DNA of 64,000 bases from Bacteroidota bacterium (lineage in GTDB: Bacteria > Bacteroidota > Bacteroidia > AKYH767-A > OLB10): assembly GCA_016722525.1 (NCBI GenBank), contig JADKJB010000004.1:124001-188000 (forward strand), given 5' to 3'. The notes below the pieces were generated by a model. That model made no database searches, had not been told where the DNA came from, and saw nothing but the letters and a program-made list of their open reading frames with translations. Shown piece after piece: positions 1 through 10,209 of the stretch; within the stretch, counting starts at the first letter, position 1, and the number at the start of each line of letters is the position of its first letter. A program made the position numbers and the translations under genes.

Positions 1-353
1 CCTCCGGCATCATCCACCAACTGAATCCAGCTAACTCCACCATCGGTTGAAATTTCGATAGTTGCATTATCAAAAAACTCAATCTTACAGATTTGCTTGA
101 AATTCAACTTAACGAAAAAGTTGAAAGAACAATCAATAGGATCTGTTTCAAGATAAGAGATACTATTAGGTGCATCAATAAATGAGGTATCACTAGTTGT
201 TATACTAGAATAAATCCTTGTATTGATGTTAAAACCCGGTGTTCCGCTAGATGTTACAGCATAAGGTGCTGATTCAAAATCTTCGACGTAAACCTGGGCT
301 TTCAGCAAAAATGAACTGCTGAGTAATAATAAAGTAAAGATTAACTTCCTCAT
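1..353 (-). CDS. Secreted protein, N-terminal part (runs off the left edge)
   Basis: The minus-strand frame opens at an ATG at 353 (a second in-frame ATG lies at 359) and stays open to base 1, so only about 117 N-terminal residues are present. It begins MRKLIFTLLLL, then a Ser/Leu-rich stretch ending in KAQ, a typical Bacteroidota Sec signal peptide. The mature part reads VYVEDFESAP followed by a beta-rich region containing TIEISTDGGVSWIQL, a phrase common in extracellular adhesin-type or peptidase-associated proteins. The family cannot be fixed without the C-terminus. A T9SS sorting domain downstream would be expected but lies outside the window. Confidence 0.75.
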   Translation of the reverse strand, partial: MRKLIFTLLLLSSSFLLKAQVYVEDFESAPYAVTSSGTPGFNINTRIYSSITTSDTSFIDAPNSISYLETDPIDCSFNFFVKLNFKQICKIEFFDNATIEISTDGGVSWIQLVDDAG

Positions 354-417
354 GATCATGGTTTTAGGTTATTCAATATTTGCATTTGGTTGATTGGTGC
401 GTATTTTATAGGAGGTT

Positions 418-425
418 CAAAACTA
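418..425 (-). promoter_or_regulatory. Possible -7 box TAGTTTTG
   Basis: It matches the Bacteroidota -7 consensus TAnnTTTG on the minus strand, about 65 bases before the start of the left-edge secreted protein. No clear -33 element is visible, so this is weak. Confidence 0.3.
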
Positions 426-622
426 CGAAACTAATTTTATGAACTGTAATATAAGCTATATTTATTGGTCACCCCAAAAATGGTGGTAAGACATTGACTA
501 TCATATTCCTGTTTTTTATTGACGCGCATGGTATCAGGATGGTTGCATCAGCTGAGAAAAGTTACAAACACCTAAAACCGGATAGGAGCAACGAAACACA
601 ACAATTACAATTCATTTTTACA

Positions 623-1782
623 TCATTCGTGCATCCACGATTTATAATAGGTGTCGTCAGAAATTTTAAGGGCATCTTCCGTGAGCCATAAGGGTTTAAA
701 AGTATCAATCATTACAGCTAATTCTTTAGTTTCTTTAGCCCCAATCGATTTTTCAACAGTTCCCGGATGGGGTCCATGTGGTATTCCACCGGGATGTAAT
801 GTGATTTGACCACGTTCAACATTTTTTCTACTCATAAAATCTCCATCAACGTAATACAATACTTCATCAGAATCAATATTACTGTGATTATAAGGGGCTG
901 GAATCGCTTGGGGTGATAATCGTAAAGTCTTGGTACAAAGGAACAAATGACGAAATTATGAGCTTCAAAAGTTTGATGAACCGGTGGTGGCTGATGCACA
1001 CTTCCTGTGATTGGCTCAAAGTCATGAATGGAAAATGCCCATGGATAATTGTTGCCATCCCAGCCAATTGCATCGAATGGATGTGTAGCGTATATATATG
1101 TATAAACTAAACCTTGTTTTTTAATAAGTACTTTAAAGTCGCCTTTTTCATCATGGGTTTGTAGGTTTTGAGGTTTTCTGATATCACGTTCACAATAAGG
1201 AGCATGTTCCTCTAATTGGCCGTATTCATTTCTGTATCGGCGCGGTATTTCGATTGGACTGAAGGATTCAACGATCAGAAGACGATTATTTTCATTTTTA
1301 AATTCTAACCTAAAAATGGTTCCTCGTGGAATAATCAGATAATCGCCATAGCCAAAATCAATACTTCCATAAAGAGAATGCATTGTGCCGCTTCCCTCAT
1401 GTACAAAAATCATTTCATCGGCATCGGCATTTTTTAAGAAATAATCGGTAATTGATTTTCTTGGAGCTGCTAATGATATTTGAAGGTCATTATTGACCAA
1501 CACCTGCTTTTTACTTATGATATAATCATCTTCCGGATCGATTTTGAATCCAAGCAAGCTATAATTTCTTAGAAATCTCTGGTGGGCAATTTTGGGTTCG
1601 CGAGAAAAAACAGGTCCAAGTTCCTTAACAATTGTTGGTGGGTATAAATGATAAATTAAGGAATAAACATTAGAAAATCCATTTGTAGAAAATAACTCTT
1701 CTGAATAAAGTTCTCCGTTCGGTTTACGAAACTGAGTATGACGTTTATGGGGAATTTGTCCTAAAGTGTGGTACTGTGGCAT
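623..1782 (-). CDS. hmgA: Homogentisate 1,2-dioxygenase (one-base frame break)
   Basis: It opens the ring of homogentisate to maleylacetoacetate, a late step of tyrosine and phenylalanine breakdown, using Fe(II) in the cytoplasm. The N-terminal 290 residues read in one frame and the last 95 in another. The break sits in the GGGG run at 910-913 (CCCC on the coding strand). Adding one base there restores the family text YDYHPQAIPAPYNHSN and gives 386 aa, the usual bacterial length. Near residues 262-277 is VHQPPPVHQTFEAHNF, and after the break comes LHPGGIPHGPHPG; these His/Glu-rich stretches carry the iron ligands in this family. The start is an ATG at 1782, 23 bases after a good -7 box. The divergent neighbour at 2073 shares the promoter region, and the next pathway enzyme lies at 4697. 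The break is probably a sequencing error. Confidence 0.92.
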
Positions 1783-1804
1783 ATTTCATATTTGATTTGA
1801 GTTA

Positions 1805-1812
1805 CAAATTTA
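1805..1812 (-). promoter_or_regulatory. -7 box TAAATTTG for hmgA
   Basis: It is an exact TAnnTTTG on the minus strand, 23 bases upstream of the hmgA ATG. It lies in the 290-base divergent gap shared with the AsmA-like gene. Confidence 0.6.
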
Positions 1813-2035
1813 TGAAAATTGAGCTTAAGGAGCGTTTAATTCCGGCATTAAATGTCAAAATAATAGTTTGACAGTATATACAGCAAATAAAAGATGGATT
1901 TTTGGCATTTTTGAAAGAAAAACAAGAGTACACAAAACTGAAACTAACTTGAACGTTTTTAACCCGGCAAGTTTAATTGTTAATTTTCTTATTAAAACTT
2001 TCAATTACTCTATAAGATCGCAATAGAGATATTTT

Positions 2036-2043
2036 TAAATTTG
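2036..2043 (+). promoter_or_regulatory. -7 box TAAATTTG for the AsmA-like gene
   Basis: It is an exact TAnnTTTG 30 bases before the ATG at 2073, pointing away from the hmgA promoter. Confidence 0.6.
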
Positions 2044-2072
2044 CGTATCAGCCAATAAAATTAAATATCAGA

Positions 2073-4542
2073 ATGTTTCGAAAAGTCATGCGTTGGTTGC
2101 TTTGGTCATTCATAGGAGTGTTAAGCATGCTTTTTATTATTGCAGTGGTTTCGTTAACATATGTCTTTTTAAATCAAGATCGCATTGTAAAATCAATAAC
2201 GGCATCCATTGGTAAAGAAATAAACGGAGAAATCAGCAATCAGGATGTTAGTTTTGATTTAATCCAATTCTTCCCTGCAACGGCCATACATCTCAAGGAA
2301 TTTTCAGCAAGAGATTCCATGTATGCAAAACACAAAATGGAATTATTGCATGCAAAAGATGTTTTCGTCAGAGTTAATTTTAAGGATCTTTTTTCTTCAA
2401 AAATTGATATTGAACACATCACACTGGAAAATGGAAATATATATTTATTTACGGATTCGACCGGTTACTCCAATAAATACCTTTTTACTGAGAATAGCAA
2501 ATCAAATACAGGCACTTTCCAAACAAAATTAACAAGACTGGTTTTCAAAAACTTCAAAGTGATTTATCGGGATCAAATAAAAAATAAATTTTTCAATATT
2601 TATTTTAACCAACTAAAATGTAATTTCTTTATTGAAAAAAGTCTGAAAAAAGTTGACCTTGCATCAATTGGAAAAATCAAGTTTCTGGGGTTTAATGTAT
2701 ATAAAGGTTTTTATGGAATATCAACACCTTTTGAAACGACTATTTCATTTTTTATATTCTTCTCAAAATAAGGAACTGGTTATTCCCGCTTCAACAATTT
2801 ATCTGAATAGTTTTCCCTATGAAATGAGTGCCAATTTCAATTTGGCCGATTCTGGAAAATTTTCTTTTAAGTTAGGATCGAACCGTATCAAACTAACTGA
2901 TTTAGTTAAGATGACTACACCGGTAACTGCAAAAAAATTGTCACCATTTGATTTGAAGTATCCGGTACAATTTCAATTGGAAATGGAGGGTTCGCTGGCT
3001 TATAAATCGATACCAAAAATTAATTGTAGATTGATTGCTGAAAGAAACACTTTGCGTGTTAAAAACTTTGAATTCAGAGCTTGTAATTTAGTTGCGGATT
3101 TTAGTAATCACAACGATTCGAATTTGATTCCTTCTGATGAAAATTCAAAAGTAACTATAAATAAATTTAAAGCTAATTGGGAGGGTATTCCTTTGAATTC
3201 TGAAAGTATTGTCATTCGAAATTTAAAAAAACCTCTTGTTTCAGCAAGCGTGTATTCCAATTTTGCATTGAAAGAAGTAAACAGATTAGCTGTAGCTGAT
3301 CTGTTTAATTTTTCAAGAGGAACATGCAGCTTCATCTTTCAGATAAATGCTTTACCGGACAGTTTGCATTTGAATGCAGTTGTAAATGGAAGTATTTTAA
3401 TTAAAGATGGTAGATCGGTTTATGGACCCAGATCCATGCCTTTCGATAACATCAACGGAAAAATAATTATCAATGACGGCGATGTCGAAATTAATGATTT
3501 ATCCTGCAATACAGGAAGCAGTAAGCTCAGTTTGACAGGGGAGGCCCCAGGACTTATCAATTTCCTCAGCAATTCTAAACAAGAAGCAAAAATTTCTTGG
3601 CGCATCAAATCTCCATTTATCGATTTGAAGGATTTTACACCGTTTCTTTCAAAACGGAAAGATATAGCCGGTAAAAAAGTTCAGAAGACATCTGTTTTTT
3701 TTCATGAAGGCAGTAAATTGGATCTTTTTTTGGATGCAAGTATTTTAGATATGGAATTTAACATTGCTAAAGTTGTATTTCAAAACTTTACTGCAACAGA
3801 ACTTACTGGGAAAGTAAAGTTGATAAAAGATGAATGGAAACTGAAGACTATATTTTTTAAACATGCCGAAGGAGATGTAAAACTAAATGGAATTTTGAAG
3901 GAGGTAAATACAAATCTTTTATCGGTTAATGTTGATGCTGAAATGAGAAAGCTAAACATTAGTCAAGTATTGAAATCATTTGATAATTTCGGTCAAACAG
4001 CACTAACCAGTGAAAATATTGATGGCGTGTTATATGCAGATGCCAGTTTTGATTTTACCATGAGTAGCAAAATTGCTGTTGCGCAATCCAGTCTCTCCGG
4101 TAAAGTTGATTTAACTGTGATTAATGGTAATTTTAAAGGTTTTCAACCTATAGGAAAGTTGGGCAAGTTTTTATTTCCTAAGCGTGATTTTACTGATATT
4201 AAATTCTCGGAAATAGCAAATAGTTTTATTTTAAAGGGAGATGAGCTGTTTATTGAACGGATGAAAGTGAACACTTCTGTGCTGGAAATGTATCTTGAAG
4301 GTAGTTATTTCCTGAATGGTAAAACTGATTTGGATATTCAGATTCCAATGGCAAATTTGAAAAAGCGTGATTGGGATGAACTCTCAAAAGATATTGGTGA
4401 TAAAGGTGATAAGGGAATGAATGTTTTTATTCATGCAGTCACAGATGACAAGGGAGAACTAAAATTTAAGTATGACCCACTTAAGAAGATAAAAGAGAAA
4501 AATAATACTGGTTTTAAAAAGTTTATAGATCGTTTGAAATAG
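2073..4542 (+). CDS. AsmA family envelope protein (one-base frame break)
   Basis: It has one N-terminal membrane helix (residues about 8-33: LLWSFIGVLSMLFIIAVVSL) followed by a long periplasmic part made of repeated short beta-strand segments. This is the architecture of AsmA-like proteins, which act in outer-membrane lipid homeostasis. The C-terminal third (AsmA_2-like) includes LDIQIPMANLKKRDWDEL and ends in a Lys-rich tail. The frame changes in the T6 run at 2748-2753. Removing one T joins TISF to LYSSQNKELVIPAS and gives about 822 aa. The terminal stop is TAG, which shows that TAG is a normal stop here. Its substrate is unknown. Confidence 0.8.
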
Positions 4543-4647
4543 TTGTTTTTATACATCTCTTATTATTAGAGAAAAGCTATTTATTTCTGTTAGTTTATTT
4601 TTCAAAAATATCATTTTTAGGCAATTGTAAAACTGAGGTAATTTTCT

Positions 4648-4655
4648 TATTTTTG
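4648..4655 (+). promoter_or_regulatory. -7 box TATTTTTG for the FAH-family gene
   Basis: It is an exact TAnnTTTG. A TTG lies 20 bases upstream at 4625-4627 and fits the -33 position. The ATG at 4697 is 42 bases downstream. Confidence 0.6.
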
Positions 4656-4696
4656 TAACCAATTAACTAAATACACCTCTTTTTAAAATCAAAATA

Positions 4697-5737
4697 ATGA
4701 AACTTGTAACTTACCTTGAATTCGGCAAAGAACAGCTAGGTTTGGTCATCAATAACAAGGTTTATAATCTTAAGTTGGCGGCTTCTGTTAAAAGTGCTCT
4801 TAAAATGCCTGATAATATGAAGGATTTTCTGAAAGCAGGCTCTCATGTTATGTCGGTGGCAAAGGATATCGACAACCTTATTAAAACAGGTATGATGGGC
4901 ACTCGTTCATTGGAAATGGATAAGCTCCAAATTCTCGCTCCAATTACCCGTCCGGCTTCACTTCGTGATGGTTATGCGTTTCGTCAGCATGTTGAGGCTG
5001 CACGCAGAAACCGTGGCGTTGAAATGATTCAGGAGTTTGATGAGTACCCAATCTTTTATTTTAATAATCATCGGTCTGTAATAGGACCTGGAGATGTTTA
5101 TTGTATGCCTGATCATTTTGATAAGCTGGATTTTGAATTGGAATGGGCTTGCATTATTGGTCGTAAGGGTATCAATATCAAAGCGGAAGAAGCGTCGGGT
5201 TTTATAGCTGGATACACTATTTTAAATGACCTGAGTGCAAGAACCTTGCAAATGGAGGAAATGAAATTGAACTTAGGGCCTGCAAAAGGAAAGGATTTTG
5301 CCACTGTGATAGGCCCAATGCTTGTCACAGCAGACGAATTGGAGCCAATGAAAATCCCTGCTAAGGACGGCCATACCGGAAGTAATTTTAATTTGGATAT
5401 GAAGTGCTGGGTGAATGGAATTCAAGTTTCTCAAGGTAACACCGGCGATATGGATTGGACCTTCGAGGAATTAATTGAAAGAGCATCCTATGGCACCTAT
5501 TTATACCCTGGTGATGTAATAGGTTCAGGAACAGTTGGAACCGGCTGTTTTCTAGAGTTGAATGGAACAGGTATGCTTAAGGATCCTAAAAATTTTAAAC
5601 CTCAATGGCTCAAAGAAAATGATGTTGTTGAAATGGAAGTTTCTGAACTGGGTCGACTCACAAATACTATCAGGAAATTCGAAAGTGATTTCTCGATCCT
5701 CGCAAGGAAAAAATCTGTTACTCATGCAGAAAACTAA
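4697..5737 (+). CDS. Fumarylacetoacetate hydrolase family protein
   Basis: It is 346 aa and intact. The FAH fold carries a metal-binding E-x-E (FELEWACIIG, about residues 152-161) and the Asp of NDLSAR further on, which bind Ca/Mg in this family. YLYPGDVIGSGTVGTG near the C-terminus is the usual closing motif. True fumarylacetoacetase cleaves fumarylacetoacetate to fumarate and acetoacetate, the last step after HmgA. The shorter FAH-like proteins of this size also include other beta-diketone hydrolases and oxaloacetate decarboxylases. hmgA less than 3 kb away favours the tyrosine role by context, but it is not proof. There is a 5' leader of about 40 bases with its own promoter. Confidence 0.88.
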   Translation: MKLVTYLEFGKEQLGLVINNKVYNLKLAASVKSALKMPDNMKDFLKAGSHVMSVAKDIDNLIKTGMMGTRSLEMDKLQILAPITRPASLRDGYAFRQHVEAARRNRGVEMIQEFDEYPIFYFNNHRSVIGPGDVYCMPDHFDKLDFELEWACIIGRKGINIKAEEASGFIAGYTILNDLSARTLQMEEMKLNLGPAKGKDFATVIGPMLVTADELEPMKIPAKDGHTGSNFNLDMKCWVNGIQVSQGNTGDMDWTFEELIERASYGTYLYPGDVIGSGTVGTGCFLELNGTGMLKDPKNFKPQWLKENDVVEMEVSELGRLTNTIRKFESDFSILARKKSVTHAEN

Positions 5738-5750
5738 TTGTTTGAATTGT

Positions 5751-5758
5751 TATTTTTG
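5751..5758 (+). promoter_or_regulatory. -7 box TATTTTTG for rel
   Basis: It is an exact TAnnTTTG 20 bases before the proposed TTG start at 5779. This supports that start over any downstream ATG. Confidence 0.5.
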
Positions 5759-5778
5759 AAGAGAAAGAGGAATTTGAT

Positions 5779-8006
5779 TTGATAGATAAAACCAATTCAG
5801 CAGGAATTTCTATTCAGGAACAGGAAGTGGAGAAGAAGGAAATTCTCAAACGCTACCGATCCTTACTAAGAGCATGCAGGAATAGTATTGATAAAACTGA
5901 TCGGAAAATGATTCGATTGGCTTTCGATACTGCTTTGGAAGCGCATAAGACGATGCGAAGAAGGTCTGGTGAACCTTATATATATCATCCAATAGCTGTT
6001 GCTCAAATTGCTGCTGAAGAAATTGGATTAGGAGCAACAGCAATAGTTTGTGCACTCTTACACGATGTTGTGGAGGATACTCATATCTCACTTGAAGATA
6101 TTAGAGGCCTATTTGGGCCCAAAGTGGAAAAAATCATTGACGGCTTAACTAAAATTTCTGGAGTTTTTGATCAGAAGAGTTCTCTTCAGGCTGAAAATTT
6201 CAGAAAAATGTTGCTCACGCTTTCAGATGATGTCCGTGTCATTCTTATAAAACTGTCGGATCGTTTGCATAACATGCGCACATTAGATTCGATGCCTCGA
6301 GAGAAACAATTAAAGATAGCTTCTGAAACAGCCTACTTGTATGCCCCATTAGCTCATCGATTAGGATTGTATGCAATTAAAACGGAGCTGGACGATTTGG
6401 CATTGAAACATACTGAACCGGAAGTTTATCGAACAATTGCTCAAAAGCTGCAACAAACAAAAAAGGATCGCGATAAATTTATTTTTGAATTTATTAAACC
6501 TCTGAAAGAAGAATTTATCAGGATGGGTTTTAAAGCTGAGATAAAGGGAAGGCCAAAATCAATTAATTCCATCTGGAATAAGATGAAAAAGCAGCAAGTC
6601 CCTTTTGAAGAAATTTATGACTTGTTCGCTATTCGTATAATTCTCGATTCACCTTCAGATCAGGAAAAAGCGGACTGTTGGAGGGCCTATTCTATAGTAA
6701 CAGATTTTTTTGTTCCCAATCCTGATCGACTGCGTGATTGGATTTCAACACCCAAAGCCAACGGTTATGAATCTTTGCACACTACTGTAATGAGCAATAG
6801 TGGCAAATGGGTAGAAGTTCAGATCCGTTCAATACGGATGGATGAAATTGCAGAGAAAGGATATGCTGCGCATTGGAAGTATAAGGAATCGGCAGCTGAA
6901 AATGCCCTTGATGACTGGTTGGGGCGCATTCGTGAATTGTTAGAAAATGCGGATGCCAATGCAATTGATTTTATTGATGATTTCAAACTGAATCTTTTTG
7001 CAGATGAGATTTTTATTTTTACCCCTTCCGGTGAATTAAAAACACTTCCTTCAGAAAGTACAGCATTGGATTTTGCTTTTGAAATCCATACCGATATTGG
7101 CAGCAGATGCATTGGAGCTAAAATCAATCACAAACTTGTTCCCATCAGTCACAAATTACATAGTGGTGACCAGGTTGAAATTCTTACATCCTCTAAGCAG
7201 CACCCGAAAGAGGATTGGCTGAGTTTTGTTGTTACTGCAAAGGCGAAATCTAAAATTAAAACTGCTCTAAAGGAACAGAAAAGAATGTCGGCCGATGATG
7301 GTAAAGAAAAACTGGAAAGGCGACTCCGTAATCTCAAAGTAGATATTGCCTCTTTAAATATTAATGATCTTTTACTTTTTTACAAAGTACCTACAGCATT
7401 GGATTTGTATCATCGCATTGCTATTGAAGCTATTGATCTTAAAAACCTGAGAGATTTCTTCACAGAGGAAGGAGTACCTAAGCACAAATCCGTGCAAAAG
7501 CCTGAAGGACAGTCGTTTGAAGAGCTAGTGAAAACCGTTAGAGGATCAGCAGATATGTTGGTTATTGGCGAAAACATGGATAAGATGGATTACAATTTGT
7601 CTCCATGCTGCAATCCGATACCCGGTGATGATGTGTTTGGATTTGTAACAGTGAGTGAAGGCATAAAATACATAGAACCAATTGCCCGAATGCGATTCAA
7701 TTAATGTCGAAACATGGCTATCGCATTGTTAAAGCACGCTGGACAGGCCAAAAAGAGATAGCCTTTTTAGCAGGCATCAGGATCAATGGGGCCGATGAGG
7801 TGGGTGTTGTGAACAACATAACCAGAGTTATTTCCAATGAATTAAAAGTTAACATGCGATCTATCAGCATTGAAAGTAATGAAGGTCTATTTGAGGGCAC
7901 TATTATGCTCTTTGTTCATGATACAGAGCACCTTAAGAAACTGATGGCCAAACTGAGCCACGTGAATGGTATATTGAGTGTATCTCGGATGGATACGAAT
8001 CAGTAA
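5779..8006 (+). CDS. rel: Bifunctional (p)ppGpp synthetase/hydrolase, RelA/SpoT family (one-base frame break)
   Basis: It makes and degrades the alarmone (p)ppGpp. In order it has an HD hydrolase domain (HDVVED at residues 95-100), a synthetase domain with RLRDWISTPKANGYESLHTT near 317-336, a TGS domain near 410-470, a Cys-containing region (SPCCNPIPGDD), then a C-terminal ACT domain. RLRD fits the RxKD-type motif of bifunctional enzymes rather than the ExDD of RelA. The intact HD motif suggests active hydrolysis. The start is TTG, preceded by GAAAGAGG and a -7 box; the first in-frame ATG would remove part of the HD domain. The frame breaks at AAAA 7665-7668. One extra A restores IKIHRTNCPNAIQLMSKHGY and gives 742 aa. 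This is probably a sequencing error. Confidence 0.93.
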
Positions 8007-8032
8007 CTTCGCATTTCTGAAAGTAATTAAAA

Positions 8033-8518
8033 ATGGAAAGTACCAAAGAAACCGTAAAGAAGATTTTTTCTCTTTTCCTTGAGGGAAAAGGATTCAGAAA
8101 AACTCCTGAAAGATTTACTATTCTTGATGAAATATATTCTATAAACAATCACTTTGATGTGGAATCGTTGTATATCCACATGAAAAATAAAAAGTACAGA
8201 GTGAGCAGAGCTACCATTTATAATACTATTGAACATTTGTTAGCCTGCAATTTAATTGCCAAGCATCAATTCGGAAAAAATATTGCTCAATTTGAAAAGT
8301 CCTATTCTTTCAAGCAACATGATCATCTTATTTGTATTGATTGTGAAAGGGTACTCGAATTTTGTGATCCCCGTATTCAACAAATTCAATCAATGATGGG
8401 AGAAATTTTAAATTTTAAGGTAACACATCATTCTCTCAATTTATTTGGAAAATGCAATACTCTTTCAAAGGAAGGTACTTGTGAATATTATAATCTAAAA
8501 AAAGCCAACACTAAATAA
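8033..8518 (+). CDS. Fur family transcriptional regulator
   Basis: It is 161 aa: a winged-helix DNA-binding half (RKTPERFTILDEIY, then VSRATIYNTIEHLL) and a metal-sensing half. HDHLICIDC at 96-104 supplies the conserved His and CxxC ligands. A further Cys pair, C141 and C150, is wider apart than the usual second CxxC. Fur-family proteins sense iron, zinc, manganese or peroxide, and the sequence does not decide which. It starts 26 bases after the rel stop and is followed after 16 bases by the STAS gene, so rel, fur, STAS and purA may be co-transcribed. Confidence 0.9.
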   Translation: MESTKETVKKIFSLFLEGKGFRKTPERFTILDEIYSINNHFDVESLYIHMKNKKYRVSRATIYNTIEHLLACNLIAKHQFGKNIAQFEKSYSFKQHDHLICIDCERVLEFCDPRIQQIQSMMGEILNFKVTHHSLNLFGKCNTLSKEGTCEYYNLKKANTK

Positions 8519-8534
8519 ATGATAATTTAAAATT

Positions 8535-8888
8535 ATGGAATTTACCTTTAAAATTGAAGAAAAGAAAGATTATTGCTTACTGCATTTTGCAGGCAACCTG
8601 ATTGAAAAAAATCAGGCCACTGAGCTGATGGAACGATTTGAAGAACTATTGAGTAAAGATATTCGGAAGTTCGTAATTGATATGAGTGATTTTAAATATA
8701 TGAACAGCACAGGTTTGAACACGCTTCTTACAATTCTTACCAGAGCTCGCAAGGCCGGTGGTGAAGCTATTATCAGTTCTGTTCCAGACAATATTAAATC
8801 CTTAATGTTGATTACTAAGCTGAATAATATTTTCACTATTGTATCAAACGAATCAGAAGCTTTACATTCTTTGTTAAAGGAAGCATAA
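8535..8888 (+). CDS. STAS domain protein (anti-sigma factor antagonist type)
   Basis: It is 117 aa, a single STAS domain. The phosphorylatable serine lies in YMNSTGLNTLL (Ser58), as in SpoIIAA/RsbV. In that family the unphosphorylated form binds a serine kinase/anti-sigma partner. No kinase or sigma factor is adjacent, so the partner must be elsewhere. It sits tightly between the Fur-like gene and purA on the same strand. Confidence 0.87.
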   Translation: MEFTFKIEEKKDYCLLHFAGNLIEKNQATELMERFEELLSKDIRKFVIDMSDFKYMNSTGLNTLLTILTRARKAGGEAIISSVPDNIKSLMLITKLNNIFTIVSNESEALHSLLKEA

Positions 8889-8921
8889 AATAATTTTAAT
8901 ACTTATTAAATTTTAATTCTG

Positions 8922-10202
8922 ATGAAAGTAGACGTATTGTTAGGGCTTCAATGGGGAGATGAAGGTAAAGGTAAAGTAGTAGATGTACTCGCACCCCGTT
9001 ATGATGTTATAGCTCGCTTTCAGGGAGGTCCCAATGCCGGCCATACACTTGAATTTGAAGGAATCAAACATGTATTGCATACTATTCCATCTGGCATTTT
9101 TCATCCCGGAAAAGTGAATATAATTGGTAATGGAGTGGTAATTGATCCTGTGATTTTTAAAAAGGAAGTTGATGCATTAATTAAAATGGGAGTCGACATA
9201 AGTAAAAATCTTTTTATATCCAGAAAAGCACATCTCATTCTCCCTACTCACCGAATGCTTGATGCCGCATCGGAAGCCAGCAAAGGTAAAGCCAAAATAG
9301 GGTCCACACTGAAAGGCATTGGTCCCGCCTATATGGATAAAACCGGAAGAAATGGTTTGCGTGTTGGAGACATAGAGCACAGTGGCTTTCAAGCCAGATA
9401 CGATGCTCTTGTAGCAAAGCACACTGAATTACTGAATTTCTATCATTTTGAAAATAGTATCACCGAATATGAGAAGGGATTTTTAGAAGGAATTGAAATG
9501 ATTCGTTCCATGAATTTGATCGATAGTGAATACGAAATTAATGATTTCCTCAGTAAAGGTAAATCAGTTTTGGCTGAAGGTGCCCAGGGTTCGTTGCTTG
9601 ATATTGATTTTGGGTCCTATCCTTTTGTTACTTCTTCCAATACTATTACAGCAGGTACTTGTACCGGTCTGGGTGTTGCCCCATCTAAAATTGGTGAAGT
9701 ATATGGTATTTTCAAGGCGTATTGCACCCGGGTTGGAAGTGGTCCATTTCCTACGGAACTGAATGATGAAACAGGAGAGCTTATCCGTAAAGTCGGTAAT
9801 GAATTTGGTGCTACTACTGGCCGCCCGCGCAGATGCGGATGGCTGGATTTGCCAGCTCTTAAATATACCATTTTGCTGAATGGAGTAACTAAGTTGATTA
9901 TGACAAAACCCGACGTTCTCAGCGGTTTTAAATCAATAAGTGTTTGTACTCATTATATTTACGAGGGTCGTAAAATTGACCACATGCCTTTTGATATTGT
10001 AAATAATGAGGTGCAACCTGTATTGATGGAATTTCCGGGATGGACTTTACAAGGAGACGGAATGAATGATGCCAGTCAGTTACCTAAGGAACTTTCAGAT
10101 TATATTAACTTTCTGGAAACCGAATTGGGTGTGCCTGTTGTAATTGTCTCAATTGGTCCTGATCGAAAGGAGACTCTGGCCAGACACCCGGAATTTGCCT
10201 GA
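8922..10202 (+). CDS. purA: Adenylosuccinate synthetase
   Basis: It joins IMP and aspartate with GTP to form adenylosuccinate, the first committed step to AMP. It is 426 aa, full length. The N-terminal GLQWGDEGKGKVVD is the GTP/IMP loop with the catalytic Asp. GPAYMDKTGRNGLRVGD, TTGRPRRCGWLD and a C-terminal VSIGPDRKETL follow in the usual order. The next gene starts 7 bases after its stop, so the OstA-like gene is probably co-transcribed. Confidence 0.97.
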   Translation: MKVDVLLGLQWGDEGKGKVVDVLAPRYDVIARFQGGPNAGHTLEFEGIKHVLHTIPSGIFHPGKVNIIGNGVVIDPVIFKKEVDALIKMGVDISKNLFISRKAHLILPTHRMLDAASEASKGKAKIGSTLKGIGPAYMDKTGRNGLRVGDIEHSGFQARYDALVAKHTELLNFYHFENSITEYEKGFLEGIEMIRSMNLIDSEYEINDFLSKGKSVLAEGAQGSLLDIDFGSYPFVTSSNTITAGTCTGLGVAPSKIGEVYGIFKAYCTRVGSGPFPTELNDETGELIRKVGNEFGATTGRPRRCGWLDLPALKYTILLNGVTKLIMTKPDVLSGFKSISVCTHYIYEGRKIDHMPFDIVNNEVQPVLMEFPGWTLQGDGMNDASQLPKELSDYINFLETELGVPVVIVSIGPDRKETLARHPEFA

Positions 10203-10209
10203 TTGTACA

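Noticed and set aside
494..691. Small plus-strand frame of 65 codons
   Set aside because: It overlaps the hmgA 3' end, lacks a family or promoter, and has a basic, unstructured translation.
7661..7710. Programmed frameshift in rel
   Set aside because: The AAAA run lacks a slippery heptamer with a clear downstream structure, and many unrelated genes here show the same kind of homopolymer break.
10144..10209. Upstream ATG for the OstA-like gene
   Set aside because: It would overlap purA by 59 bases and place non-hydrophobic residues before the signal peptide. The ATG at 10210 starts a normal signal.
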